Below are positions 22,382-34,700 of a DNA stretch of 64,000 nt, one piece after another. The position numbers and the translations under genes are program-made. The notes below the pieces were generated by a model. It was not told the DNA's origin and made no database searches. It saw only the letters and a program-made list of their open reading frames with translations. The stretch's first letter is position 1. Each line of letters begins with the position of its first letter. This DNA is from Siderastrea siderea (lineage: Eukaryota; Cnidaria; Anthozoa; Scleractinia; Rhizangiidae): contig OZ034975.1 in NCBI GenBank assembly GCA_964030785.1, positions 14,146,142 through 14,210,141 on the forward strand, read 5' to 3'.

Positions 22382-22460
22382 ATTTTGACGAATCGACTCG
22401 AATCGAGTCCATTCGAGTCGATTCGTATTCCCAAAAGTCGATTCGACTCAACAGAAATCA
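22382..22460. repeat. GTCGATTCGA palindrome cluster
   Basis: Repeated GAATCGACTCGAATCGAGTC-type palindromes precede the 120-bp satellite. They are the same core motif found in each unit of the array at 23150-23720. Confidence 0.7.
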
Positions 22461-22540
22461 GATCGTAAGTATGTGCGCGTGACACAGTAAGACATAACAA
22501 GGAACGCATAACATGGACCTTTCTTGTTCTTAAAGCGTCA

Positions 22541-23150
22541 CTGAGGCAACACTAGTACTAAACTGGAACATTGTAATGAACCTTCTTCCTCGCTTGTGTT
22601 GTCGATCTGAAGGATTTGCACACGGAACAACAAGAAGATAACATGAACCTTCCTCGTTCTTAAAGCGTGATGCGACACTAAACAGGAAAATTGCAATGAA
22701 CCTTCTCCCTCGCTTGTGTTGTCGATCTGAAGGATTTGCACACGGAACAACAAGAAGATAACATGAACCTTCCTCGTTCTTAAAGCGTGATGCGACACTA
22801 AACAGGAAAATTGCAATGAACCTTCTCCCTCGCTTGTGTTGTCCGATCTGAAGGGTTTGCACACGGAACAACAAGAAGATAACATGAACCTTCCTCGTTC
22901 TTAAAGCGTGATGCGACACTAAACAGGAAAATTGCAATGAACCTTCTCCCTCGCTTGTGTTGTCGATCTGAAGGATTTGCACACGGAACAACAAGAAGAT
23001 AACATGAACCTTCCTCGTTCTTAAAGCGTGATGCGACACTAAACAGGAAAATTGCAATGAACCTTCTCCCTCGCTTGTGTTGTCCGATCTGAAGGGTTTG
23101 CACACGGAACAACAAGAAGATAACATGAACCTTCCTCGTTCTTAAAGCGA
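22541..23150. repeat. 120-bp tandem satellite, five copies
   Basis: Units start with CCTTCTCCCTCGCTTGTGTT at about 22581, 22701, 22821, 22942 and 23062, giving a period of 120-121 bp. The internal three units are nearly identical. The array produces a 198-residue minus-strand open frame that simply repeats every 40 residues and shifts frame with the 121-bp units, so it should not be called a gene. Confidence 0.93.
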
Positions 23151-23720
23151 GTCGATTCGACCACTTTTCCTACCCCCCCCCCCCCCTGTTCGCCTTCTTG
23201 TGTGATTTTTTTTCTAAGTGTCTCGCAAATCGACTATCCAGTTAGTCGAACCGACTACACAACGGACGATTGGAGTCGAATCGACTCGAATCGAGTCGAT
23301 TCGACCACTTTTTCTACCCTCCCTGTTCGCCTTCTTGTGTGATTTTTTCTAAGTGTCTTGCAAATCGACTTTCCAGTTAGACGAATCGACTACACATTCA
23401 ACGGACGATTGGAGTCGAATCGACTCGAATCGAGTCGATTCGACGACTTTTTCTACCCTCCTTGTTCGCCTTTTTGTGTGATTTTTTTAAGTGTCTTGCC
23501 ACTGGACTATCCAGTTAGTCGAATCGATTACACAACGGACGATTCGAGTCGAATCGACTCGAATCGAGTCGATTCGACCACTTTTCCTACCCTCCTTGTT
23601 CGCCTTTTTGTGTGACTTTTTTCTAAGTGTCTTGCAAATCGATTTTCCAGTTAGTCGAATCGACTACACAACGGACGATTCGAATCGAATCGAGACGAGT
23701 CGTCACTACCTTAGACGAAT
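23150..23720. repeat. Tandem array of about 137 bp with a palindromic TCGA core, about four copies
   Basis: TGTTCGCC landmarks at about 23188, 23323, 23463 and 23597 give a period of 134-140 bp. Each unit ends in a nested palindrome of GAGTCGAATCGACTCGAATC type followed by CGACCAC. It directly abuts the 120-bp satellite. A C homopolymer lies at about 23173-23187. Confidence 0.88.
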
Positions 23721-24481
23721 CGAGTCAGTTTAGTGTTGTACCTCTCAAATTTCGGCGGGAAATTGTGCGCGGGTCGCATTCAGGTATAAAACTTGACTTA
23801 CCAGAGAGAGGGTGAGTTTGGCATTTGCCGACATAGAAGTCACTCAAGTCGTCCCCCGGTGGAGCGAAATTTGGCGCTTTGTCCCAGGCTTGACCGTTAG
23901 TTTTGCCCCTCTTTTCCTTACAAACCTGTGATGGCGGCGATTTCGAAAAGTTAGTTCATTTTTAATGCAGGGCTGTACTTCGAGAGATAAACTAATTGAC
24001 GATTGAATCACAAAGAAAGGTAGGAGATTTATCCTTTTTGAAATGTGTTGTGGTTTTAAAGCTCTGACTTTAGATTGAATCGATTTTTAGCGGGTGTTTT
24101 GATCGGGACCTCGAGTGTCGGTTGGCAATTTTAAATTCCCGTTTTCCTACCTTTAGCTGTCTTTAGTACGTGACATGCCGTCGCGTCGACCGTTAAGCAG
24201 AAAATCGCCCAAAACGGCCTCCGGAAGCTCGGAAAAGCGATAAAAACACAACAAACACACAACAGGTAAGGTTTTTTAAACTTTATTTTGATTTTAATGT
24301 ATTTTCGGCGGAAAACCGCCGATTATTTTCGATCGAATTTCAGCTCCATACAAACTCTCATATTACGCTTTGGTTACCTGTGGTATATCGTCTTAAAATA
24401 AGATGATTCGGTCTTAATTTGAGTTATTATCTATCTTATGTAAGATGCCTAACATCTTAATTTAAGATTTTAGTTTTTACG

Positions 24482-25552
24482 GAGCAGTCCGGCAGGGTTA
24501 GTACTTGGTTGGGTGACCGGCCCGGGAACGTTGAATTATTACCTTAGGCTATTCGCAAATAAAGTTCACTACAGGTACACTACAGGTTACGATTAATGAG
24601 ATATTTAGCTCTACTTTTATTCCCGGTCGAGCTTATTCGCTTATTGCACAGGTTGTTTTTCGCCGCCGTAGGCGATCAAATTGTGAACAATTTGCGGCTT
24701 GAAGTTAAAGCAAAACTCTTTTATAAACAACATATTCCGGACAATCTTAGGTGGAAAAACTGTTCTTCTTCTCAAGTAGTAAACAAACTTTCCTATTAGG
24801 GGTATTAGGAAGCGAAAAAAATGCTAACAGTTTGACCACAACTCGACCGATAAAGAACTGCTGCTAAATGCAGCTTGTTGTCCTTATGAAATAGATTTTA
24901 ATCTCGCACTTTCAAACAGTTAGTTTAAAACAAAGCGAGTCGTCTCTTTTCTACTGAAATGTAGTTTCAGACAACGCTGATTATTATCTTTGCTCGAAGT
25001 ATTCTGTTGGGAAAAGCAGATTTACGGAACGGGAAACAAAAACGCTCACGGTTTTCACCGGGGCGCTCGATCGCTCGATCGCTCGATCGATCGATCCGCG
25101 ATCGGACGGGCTGAGAACTCTTACATTTGAAAAATATCGGCCCCCAAAACAAAATCCATGTCGTCTTGTTGCTTAATTGAAAGAATTTACAAACAAGACT
25201 TTGCCTGAATAATTTTTTTCTTTAAAGATTCACCAAATGAATACATTTCGCCCTCGATATTTTTTTCCATAATGGCTGCCAAGTACGAAACATCATTGTT
25301 TGCGAAGTTTGGTGACACTTGTACTTAATAAACGAAAGACCTACCTTTTGTCCTTGTTAATCACATTTTTCGTACTTAATAAGTACAAGAGACGTACTTA
25401 ATAAGAGGAAAATGCAATCTTTGTACGTAATAATCGAAGATAATGGTCTTTTCTGCAAAATAAGTACACTTGCCCTGCAGGATCTGTTTATTAAGTACAA
25501 GAAACGGTACCTGTGCTTAATAGACGGTCAATTTTTGGTCCGAAAGCAACCG
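24482..25552 (-). repeat. Right inverted arm of the foldback element
   Basis: This is the reverse complement of the left arm at about 17130-18210. It starts with the 5S-like box (CCGGCAGGGTTAGTACTTGG) and ends with GTACTTAATAAG-type motifs and TAGACGGTCAATTTTT. The internal frame at 24596-24799 matches the left-arm frame but ends early after a small deletion. Confidence 0.8.
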
Positions 25553-25575
25553 CGACCCAGATTCTTTTGTTCCAG

Positions 25576-25773
25576 TTAGTAAATTAGCGTTTTGCCATGG
25601 CCGGTTGGCAAAAAGACAAAAGAATCTTTACCACACAGAAAATAAAGCAAGGCCTTCGACTGGTGTTGTGTGAGATTGCTTATTCCATGAGTATTCACTC
25701 TTCCCAGTGCACTTTTCACGGCTTTATCGAAGACATCTTTCGAAAGAGAAACGTCCGCTGCTGTGAACTTCAC
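25576..25773 (-). pseudogene. Truncated RecQ-like helicase fragment
   Basis: The minus-strand frame of 65 codons ends in a Q-motif-like stretch (LTQHQSKALLYFLCGKDSFV) and a Walker A box (LPTGHGKTLIY). This is the start of the helicase core of RecQ-type ATP-dependent DNA helicases. The next codon is TAA where family members usually have Gln (CAA), and within about 25 bases the sequence runs into the foldback arm. All further helicase motifs are absent, so this is a dead fragment. The duplicated partner region upstream of SLC17-A lacks it, so it arrived after or outside that duplication. Confidence 0.7.
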
Positions 25774-25934
25774 GAGCGCACCGAACGTACTGTGGGCGCG
25801 TATTTAGTCAGCAATTTCTAACAAGGCACATGCGCACTGAGCAAAAACGGGAAAAACAGGTTTCAAACCGGACTGACTCATCCGTTTCGGTGGATGAGTG
25901 GCAAATCAAAGAAAGTGGCGGCGGCTGGCAGAGG

Positions 25935-28688
25935 TCTTAATCCTCCAAGTCTTTGTAATGCAAACAGTGAGCACCAAATTAGCATACGTAAATTTATATC
26001 ATGGTTTTATGGATCAGTTAGTTGATAATTTAAAAGCCATCCAACGAAATAATTGTCAATCTATAGAGAATATCATGAGTTGAAAAGATTAACCGGGGGC
26101 TACGCTTAAAAATTATGCCGGTTCGGACCCATTGTCTTAAAGGTAAGTGTGACTGTACATTGAGGTTTAAAAGGCAGACAGCTGACACAAAACCAAAACA
26201 CCGTAAAATGCTTCCCTTGAAGAGAAGCACTCCAGCTTTAGTCGGAACGCAAACTGAAATGATTTTCCAAAACTCAATCGACGAAGCCCCTATCTGGCGT
26301 CCAGTCACCTAAAGCGGTTTGGTTAGGTACGGTAATTCACTAAGCGTGAAAGCATGATCAAACAATGTAGGTTGTAATCGAATGAAGAAAATTTGAATAT
26401 CAAGGGTGTCTTTTAGTAAATAAGCAATTCCGACCAAGAAGTTATGATACGGTGGGATTTATGAGGTCGTACCAGTCTACCAATTTAATCCCATGATGTT
26501 GAGTGTATCAAACGTAACCAGCGTGCCTGATCTCAGTGAGGTTTGAAACGTCGCTTAAATAATGTTGCCTTAAAATTTATGGGAACGTGATGGGCATTTA
26601 AAACCCTTTATGCCATTATTCAAATTGTAATACGTTAACTCTACGTGGTTAACAGGATACACATTTATTGAAAAAAATCAGATCATAAGGATTTCTTTTT
26701 TCTAGTTAACGCTTTTAGATTGGCCAACATTCTAACCGGCTACAGTTTTATTTAGCAGGCTTAACTTTCCGAAGAACTTCTCCTTAAGCACACGTCTGGT
26801 TGATTACCGAGCGTATCAAAAATTATGCTAAACAGAGTTGGTTTGACTTCCATCAGTTCAAGTTTCCATCACAGTGTTTACTAGCGATACTAAGTTAAAA
26901 TTTATCGAAAACTAATCGACAGTTAATTCCTTGTAACTCGGAAGTGTAGACCATGGGTACAGCAGTTTGACAAGAGTTTGCCAGGGTTAAATTGAAAGGC
27001 GAACAAACCAAATACGCAACTAGCGGTTTCAGTTATATGGCCATGCTAAGGGGTCTCTAAAAACGCATAATTGAGATTGTATGGTCACTGTTCGTTTATA
27101 CTAGAGATTTTCATTTTCTCTTGGCGTTTATGAGGGAAAATAGGAAGTTTAATTACCGGCTCCCCATGTAAGAACCTTAACCAGTGACTGAGTAGAATAT
27201 ATAATCGCAAACACAAATTGAAACTGAGTGTGTTTTACTGAGAACGGCTCAGTGCTCTGCGAGCTCTAACAGAGGTCTGCAAACAAATCCGAGCGTCAGT
27301 CGTACCACTCTAACTGAAACAACCAAGCTGTAAGCCAACATAAATTGTATAATTATAGCAGGTGTTGTTTAGGTAAGAAAGTCTTGCCAATCGAGGCGAA
27401 TACACGAATATATACTGAGCACTGACGACTTTTCTACTGTTTTAGACAGACTACTTTCCGATCCTCCGAGTTGTGAATATACATAACTGTGAAAGAATGA
27501 GGATTATATTTTATAGCTCGTTCAACCCCGTGCCGCACGAATAAGCCAACCGACTGGCTTAACTGGCATGTGTAAGTTCCGCCGGTCTAGTCTAACTCTG
27601 TTACAAGGAGCGATTTTTTTTTCCTGACATTTAACAATACATTGTCCTTACAGTCCTTACAATCCTCGTAATGTATGTTTTTTTTTCAAAAGTATTACTA
27701 AACGCATTGACAATTTGATTTTTAATACCCCGCTAGCCTCCTCTCTAAGCAGGCTTACATCACTTAGTGTCAATGCCGATCAACATGAAAAATATTTAGA
27801 TACAAATAACAGTTTCATCCCTTCATCAGACAAAACACATGTATTTGCCGCTCGAAATGCCGGTGTACATACATGTTTAGTAAAGACACACCGAAAACGG
27901 AAGTTTTCTAAATTGAAATGCAGCCTTAAAGTGAAAACCTTTTAGAAAACTAGAGATTATTTGCCCTTTGACGCTGAAATCAGCTGCATGAGCGGTTGAA
28001 AGGTAGCCGTGGAACTACAAAGGCTAAAGTAGCTCCAAAACCTAAATCAGTAACCTTTGGAACTCCCTTCCCCGTATCCCCTCGTTTTTTCCCACTTTTT
28101 CGCTCGCGTTCCACTGTCTGAACGCCTGGAACAGGCTATTTCTTGCAGAATAGCATTTAATCTCTGGTACCCAGCCACGTACTTGTGAAAAGGCCTTAAA
28201 TCGATCTTTTGCTCCCTTGGTGAACAGCCATCCACTCCAATGGCTGCCAATTAATGGCATGCACATCTCGAGTCCCCGATGATACTGTCTGTGTGTATGT
28301 GTCATGTACTGACAGCCAAACCGTAAAGCCGCGTTTAGTAGCTCTTGACAATTAGTTGAAAGCGCATTCAAATCAAACACCCAGCATTGTAAATGGTTTG
28401 AGCTCAGGAGTCATATCATAAGTTGGTGAAGTATGATCGTCCGGGTGAATCCTGAGAGGGACTGTTTGTGGTGACATTGACTGACGTTTCTACAACCTGA
28501 CCGTAAGGCATCATCAGAGTCAAGTGAATTTTAAACCGTCAGCAAGCCTCTCAGTCTCTGGCCGTGTTGACCGGGTCGTGATGTTACTGGCTATGAAGAC
28601 TGTAAAACGTCATTGCCTCTTTTCGATCCGTATTTTGTTATTCAAATGTCAAATGTCCGTTGTTAGGGTTCTTCTTCTTCCTTCTCAG
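25935..28688 (+). repeat. Segmental duplication, upstream flank of SLC17-B
   Basis: This is the partner of about 2845-5303. It ends with a strong 3' splice site (CTTCCTTCTCAG, ending at 28688) at the same position as in SLC17-A, so both genes probably have a spliced 5' UTR. An added piece at about 28420-28520, with ATGATCGTCCGGGTGA and TGACGTTTC, is a dispersed repeat absent from the A copy. A diverged inverted relative lies at about 33200-33360. I see no convincing gene. Confidence 0.8.
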
Positions 28689-28689
28689 C

Positions 28690-28728
28690 ATGTTTTTGGT
28701 ATCAAGAAACGTGGCAGTGAGGTACTAA
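28690..28728 (+). promoter_or_regulatory. Short upstream ORF in the SLC17-B leader
   Basis: The first ATG after the 5' UTR acceptor opens a 12-codon frame (MFLVSRNVAVRY) that stops at 28726-28728, two bases before the ATG at 28730. It occupies the same place as the upstream frame in SLC17-A, although the peptide is not well conserved. It may dampen initiation. Confidence 0.45.
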
Positions 28729-28753
28729 AATGAAACCACTAAACACTAAGAAG

Positions 28754-31700
28754 ATGACAGAAGACAAAGAAGAAACGCGATCTGAAAAGAAATGTCCTTG
28801 TAACGCGACGTGTATCCTCCCAAAGCGTTACATGGTAGCTATGCTGAGTTTTCTCGGATTTGCGAACATTTACGCCATGCGTGTGAACCTCAGTGTCGCC
28901 GTAGCTGTGATGGTTGCTAACCATACAGTCATAAGAGATGGTCATGAAGTGCAGGTATTTTGTTTTGCCCGCCTTGTTTAAAGGGCTTTTCCTTTGTAGA
29001 TTAGGGAAAGCCCTGGGATCGAGGTATGTGCATATGTTCTTACAGAGTTTGATGAGAGGGTTAGATCATAAATGTAGAGAGTTGCTACCAAAGGCATCTC
29101 AAAGAAGGGTTGTTTGAACAACGAATTTTAACATACAAATAACACATGTCAACCGTTACCCACCCATTATTACATTTAATTAGCATACCGCGCAGATACT
29201 CTTTGCATTTGACGATTAAGGTCTAAAGTTTGTTTCAGGATCATTTCACTAACAGTGCCTCCCTCCGACGGACAAGAGCCTTGTCCTTGTCCTTGTCGAC
29301 AAATTGCAATGTTCTGATAAGCTCCAAGCAAGGCTCAGTGACTAGGGAACCAACCTACGTTAACGGACCACTATCAATGTTAGGAATGACTACCAACCAA
29401 GACTACTCAAACCGTAGAACTGAATAGGGAAAGAGGGCAACCTATTTCAAATGTACTATGATTGGACAACCCTCCCTAATTCATTGAGAAAGCCAATACC
29501 ATGTGAAATTTTAAGAAAAAAGCCAAAATGTTTAATAGACCATCATCTAAACGGCATTATGTTTTGCACAGGAACCTGCAGAATTCTGTTGGAGTACAAA
29601 GCTACAAGGCAAGTTGACATAAAATTAAAATTTCCATTTATCATGGACGGTGGTTGTTGTTGCACATTTGTCGGTTGTTACTGTTATTTTTCATTGTTGT
29701 CTATTTTCAATTAACCTGTTTGTATATTTACCAAACTTTGTCCTGTATTCTACCAGAAACCCTTTATTATTTTTCGTTACCCCTTATCTCTAAAATTATT
29801 GTATGCCGATTCGCCACTTAACTGACAAATAGGGACCTTGGACCGAATCAAAATAATCTCTTACAATTAAAGTAGCAAATAAATAAATTGTCCGCCACGT
29901 GAAAGAGCATTACCAAAAAAAGGGAATAGCCGAGTTTGGGAAATTTTGGATGAAACGTATCAGATAGTAAGTTTTCAAATATGAGGTTAGATTTGGTCAG
30001 CCAACATTATATGATAGGGTAAATTTCATTGCTCGTAAGTATCCAGCTTGTCCAACTTTTTTAATAACTAAAACCAATGGCGACTTTACTGTACGCGTTT
30101 TCCAAACGCGCTATACAAACGCCAAGTTCTAGTTGTTTTGTGGGGTTGTTTGCGTATGCTGTGAATGGCATAAAAGAATAAGTTTTAACTACAAAAGCTT
30201 TGCCTTCTTTTTAATTGTTTTTGCTTTCTTTTGTTTTGTTTGTTTTTGTTTATTTGTTTCTTTTTTACGCTGTTGACTAGAATTGAATAAGAAAGCATTA
30301 TTTACAACGAAAATAAGGAATATTACTGTCTCGGCAGGAATAACCCTCAGTGCGTTTTACTATGGCTACATACTAACCCAGATACCAGGCGGTGTTTTGG
30401 CGAGAAAATGTGGTGGCGTCACTGTGCTTGGGCTTAGTGTGGGCACAAGTGGACTACTGACAATGTTAACTCCTATCGCTGTGCGTGCACATGTGGGGAT
30501 ATTGATCGCCTTGAGGATCACAATAGGAATGGCTGAGGTAAAAATAATTCTGACATCCAAAGAAGGGGGTTGACGTACCCCTCCCCCCTCCCCTTTGCGT
30601 CTTCTTTGTGTTATATTATTTCAAAAAAAATTACCTTTGATAGATAGCCTGTGATGTTCTCTACAAGATGACGTAAATATTATGGCTTTCGGCGCTGTTG
30701 GGGACCTGAGACGTCATCCAAAATGCACGGGCAAGATGGCCGCCATCTTAGATTAAAAATAAGAGTTGACATTATCAGAAACGCCTGAAAATAAGAAAAA
30801 TTGCTTTTGGAATTTTCTACTTTTTTCTCCTGGTCAAAAAATGCATCGGTTTATTCAAAAATGGGTTGACCTCATGGTACTTATGACGTCATATTTCGTA
30901 ATCACAGCAACCTATTCTCCCCAAGCTTTGCCAAAATATGTCTAAGGGATAAGCGAATAACTACTAAAAGCAGCAGGTTCTGACAATAAGTCCTCTTGAA
31001 AAAAATTGAAAAACCTTATCCTCAACCCTCCTCTGTACATCCCAGGGTTTTAAAAGAACAAGCAACAAACCACAACTGGCTGGCTGAAAGGTTAAGCATT
31101 TATGTCGGTTTAGTAGCAAAAAATCGTTGTCAAAGTGGATCCACAAGCCAGAGAACTCACGTCACTGGATTCAACTCCTGAATTCAACTTTAAAACTGGA
31201 GTTGAAAAAAATCCATCGCTTTATCACTTCGATTCACGGTGGGCATATGTGACAGCAAAAATGACGGGGTTCTTATAACCTTTTTCATTTTCGGACGATC
31301 AATTTGAAATTTTACCACAACTTTGCATTTCAAAAAATTCTTTTTGGCGGGAAAATGAGTCACAAAATTGGCACCGAATTTATTTCTAATATTATGGGAT
31401 ATCTCATGACGATGCCTGAAAGAATGTGCCAGGAGAATTTCAAAACTGAACACCTTTTTTTCATAGGTTGATCCAATCAAAAGATACAACGCTTTGAATT
31501 TTGAATTTTCCGCCGTTTTGTGCTATTATTAGTAACCATAATAGTAACAAATAAATTTGGCGCCAGTCTTGTGACGTCATTTTCCCAGCCAAAATGCAAA
31601 AATCTGAGAATCTAAATCTAGAATTTTTTGTGTTTTGGAATGCAAAGTCTTGTATTGTGGTAAAATTTCACATTGATCGTCTCAAAATGACGAGTTATAA

Positions 31701-34700
31701 GAACCCCGTCTTTTTTGCTGTCACATATGCCCACCGTGATTCAATTAGCTCTTCGCTTTTGACGTTTAATGTACATTTGCACGCTTTGTATGCTTGTCTG
31801 TTCTTCCTTTTTTTCCATTTTCCTCCACGTTGTTTTGGTTCTCCCCTTTTCTATTAGCGAAAAGAACATTTGTTACAAGTAAGACAAATAAGTAATTACA
31901 ACAAAAACGATAACTTACAATGCACACAGGAGTTAAGTTACGATATGTAAACGTACGCCTAATTGTAGCTGTCAGTACTAATTACACCTTAGTACTAATA
32001 CACCTTGTTGCACCTAAAAAAGGCGCACTCTATTTAAAAAAGGGATCTCCTGAGCACCGTATTCTAGAAAGCCATTATGAATTTAGTATATGTATGTTTT
32101 ATAAACCTCCCCTGACGCGAATTCCTTGGGTTGCCTTGGCGTGGGAGCCTTTTAGTAACTGAGACATTGCATTGAAATTTCTTTTTTGTATGTGTGGTAA
32201 TCAGATAGAGTGACAACTAATCAAGTGATAGATGTAAGATCACACGCAGTGTAATTAGTTAGCAGTAAGTAGTGTGTGTAGTATTAGTGTAATATATAAT
32301 GCGAAAAAAAGCAGGTATACCCCAGATGTGATTAGGTGGTTCCCCTTTTGCCTTTGCCGTACTTTTTATATTTCCATGCATTGTTTGTGCTGTATTTTTA
32401 TGCCGTATCCAGGGCGTTGTGTACCCATCGGGCCATGCAGTCTGGAGTCGATGGGCTCCTCCAATAGAAAGAAGCAAATTAGCGACGTTCAACCCTGCAG
32501 GTAACGTAAACTGTGTGGTATCCATTTACGCCTTCTGTCATAAAACGAACAACCTGGGAAGTGTCAGAGCGAGAAAACAGAGACAGATACCTGTCCGCTC
32601 GTTCTCAACACTTATGACGCCTCAAGTTCAGTTGAATTGCACGAACGAAATGAACTCGCCTGTGGAGGACTTAAGGCTGATTAGAATTTTGTAAATACCG
32701 AAAAGCAAAGAGTCATTGATTGTAGAAAAGCTTTGCATGCTCGTTAGCTTTCACTTGAATAAAACTACTGCACTCAAGATTAAAGTAGTGCTCAATAGCT
32801 TTCATTTGAATGGTACATGCATACATTCACCCCTCTAACTGGTAAAAGACGCAAAACAAGGAAGCACTCGGTACAAATCATCCCAATCTATGACTTAACT
32901 CCTACAACTTAAACGTTTTTTTTGGGTTTGTTTAGGATCAAGACTTGGTATTATTGTTTCCATGTTCCTGTCAGGCTACCTGTCTTATAACTTCGGCTGG
33001 CCTTCGATATTTTATGTGTTTGGTGAGTAATTAAGGGCTATAGCAGTGGCATAATGCATCAGTCATTAATGTATAGCATTAATTGTTCATACCCTGGGCT
33101 TTAGTGGGGCATTTTCCCACATTTTCCTTCCTGGCAGTCGGTCATTAGTCTACCCGGGGCATTTGACGGCCTTGTGATTTTGACCTCACAGTGCATAGTG
33201 AAAAATTGTCACTGAAAATTTGACTGACGTTTCGAAAGTCACCATCAGAGTTAACTGAATTGTGAGTCGTAAGTAGATGTTATAAGTCAACCCCCAATCA
33301 GGTGAATAACCAGAGAGTTTATCACTCACCCGGACGATCATACTTCCTCGACTTATTATATGGCTCTAGCTAGGCTCAAACCCTTTACAGCATAATTAAA
33401 GCCTGAGACTCATAACCTCTTGGCCAAAAAATTTTTTAAGGCTTTCTCTCGTGTTATGAGCCGACTGAGCTGAGCTTCGAAGATTCATACATTGGGTGGG
33501 CTTAGGTTTGAGTCAGTATGTCACAGCCGTAATGGGAATTTGAACGAATGAAATCATATACGAAATGAGGACACTAAGAATGAAATGAAGAAAGAAACAG
33601 GATTTGCAAGCCCAAAATTAAAGATGCCCTTCCAAAGCCCATGAAGTGAAAGCGATGATGAATATATGAAATGTAAACTTTCAAATTTGAACTGCAGAAT
33701 CCAATATGGAATAAAATAAGGCAATGATTCATTGGAATGTATACAGCTACAATCAAAGTTTTCAACGAGTTTAAACCCCTAAAGACTCGGTGAACAGTGT
33801 GAACTGACAAGGTACATTTTGTACTTTTTTCAGGAATCAGTGGGATAGCTTGGTCTGTAATGTGGCTTATTTTGGTCTCCAATTCCCCTGCCAATCAGCG
33901 GTGGATATCAGCTGAAGAATGGGATTACATAGAGAATAGCTTAACAGATGATACCCATATGAAGGTACAAACCATGCTATAATTTACCGTTAACAAGAAA
34001 TATGTACATCCTTTAGTTCAGCGTCTACTGATCCCTACAAGTAGGCAGCCATACGCCAATTTAGATGACGGCTTGCACAAGCAGTCTTAAGCAACCTTTA
34101 CACGTCAAACTAATTTTGGCCAACTCGTGTTGGCAAACTCAAATTGGTGCGTGTGAACGACACAACAACATGTTGGCAAACTGTTGGCGACAAATAGAAC
34201 TTGTATCCATTCTCGCCAGCATGTTGTTGTGTCATTCACACACACACACGCACTAATCTGAGTTTGCCAACACGAGCTGGCCAGCATTAGTTTGACGTGT
34301 GAAGGCCGCCTTTATCAACTTAGGGTTGATTGCCAGAGTGTCTGGGAGCTGACGAGGTCAATTCAGTCTCATTACGATGTCGCTATGGCAGCGAATGAGA
34401 TTCTCTGTTTTGTTTTGTTTTGTTAACAATTTCACGGTTGACGTTCAACCCCATTAAGTCCTTTGACCTAGAGCTGACCCTCCCAGAGTGTCAAAAAAGA
34501 CGTTTAATAACCTACTTTTGGGTGAATTTATTACGGGACGTTGCAATACCGTGGAAGGCAATATTCACTTCTCTTCCATTTTGGGCCATTGTGATAGCGC
34601 AGTTTACATTCCTGTGGGGGCACTACACCATGATATCTGACCTACCCTTGTATTTTAGCCAGCGACTTCATTTTAACATCAAGAGGGTAAGTAACAACAT

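Larger units (their letters stand above)
17130..25552. mobile_element. Large foldback-type element with inverted arms of about 1.06-1.1 kb
   Basis: The left arm (about 17130-18210) and the right arm (about 24482-25552) are near-complete reverse complements. Shared landmarks are ATTGACCGTCTATTAAGC at the outer end, a GATCGATCGATC block, a region coding MRYLALLLFPVELIRLLHRL in both arms, and a 5S-like box at the inner end. About 6.3 kb of mainly repetitive DNA lies between them. I find no transposase, so the element is either non-autonomous or an inverted duplication of a smaller element. It lies in the gap between SLC17-A and SLC17-B and accounts for most of that spacing. Outer boundaries are uncertain by about 20 bases, and I could not define a target duplication. 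Confidence 0.75.

Noticed and set aside
22530..23126. 198-residue minus-strand open frame
   Set aside because: It is the translation of a 120-bp satellite; the peptide repeats every 40 residues and changes frame with 121-bp units.
28042..28380. Minus-strand frame of 112 codons upstream of SLC17-B
   Set aside because: The paralogous stretch upstream of SLC17-A (about 4940-5100) does not keep the frame, so it is not under coding constraint.
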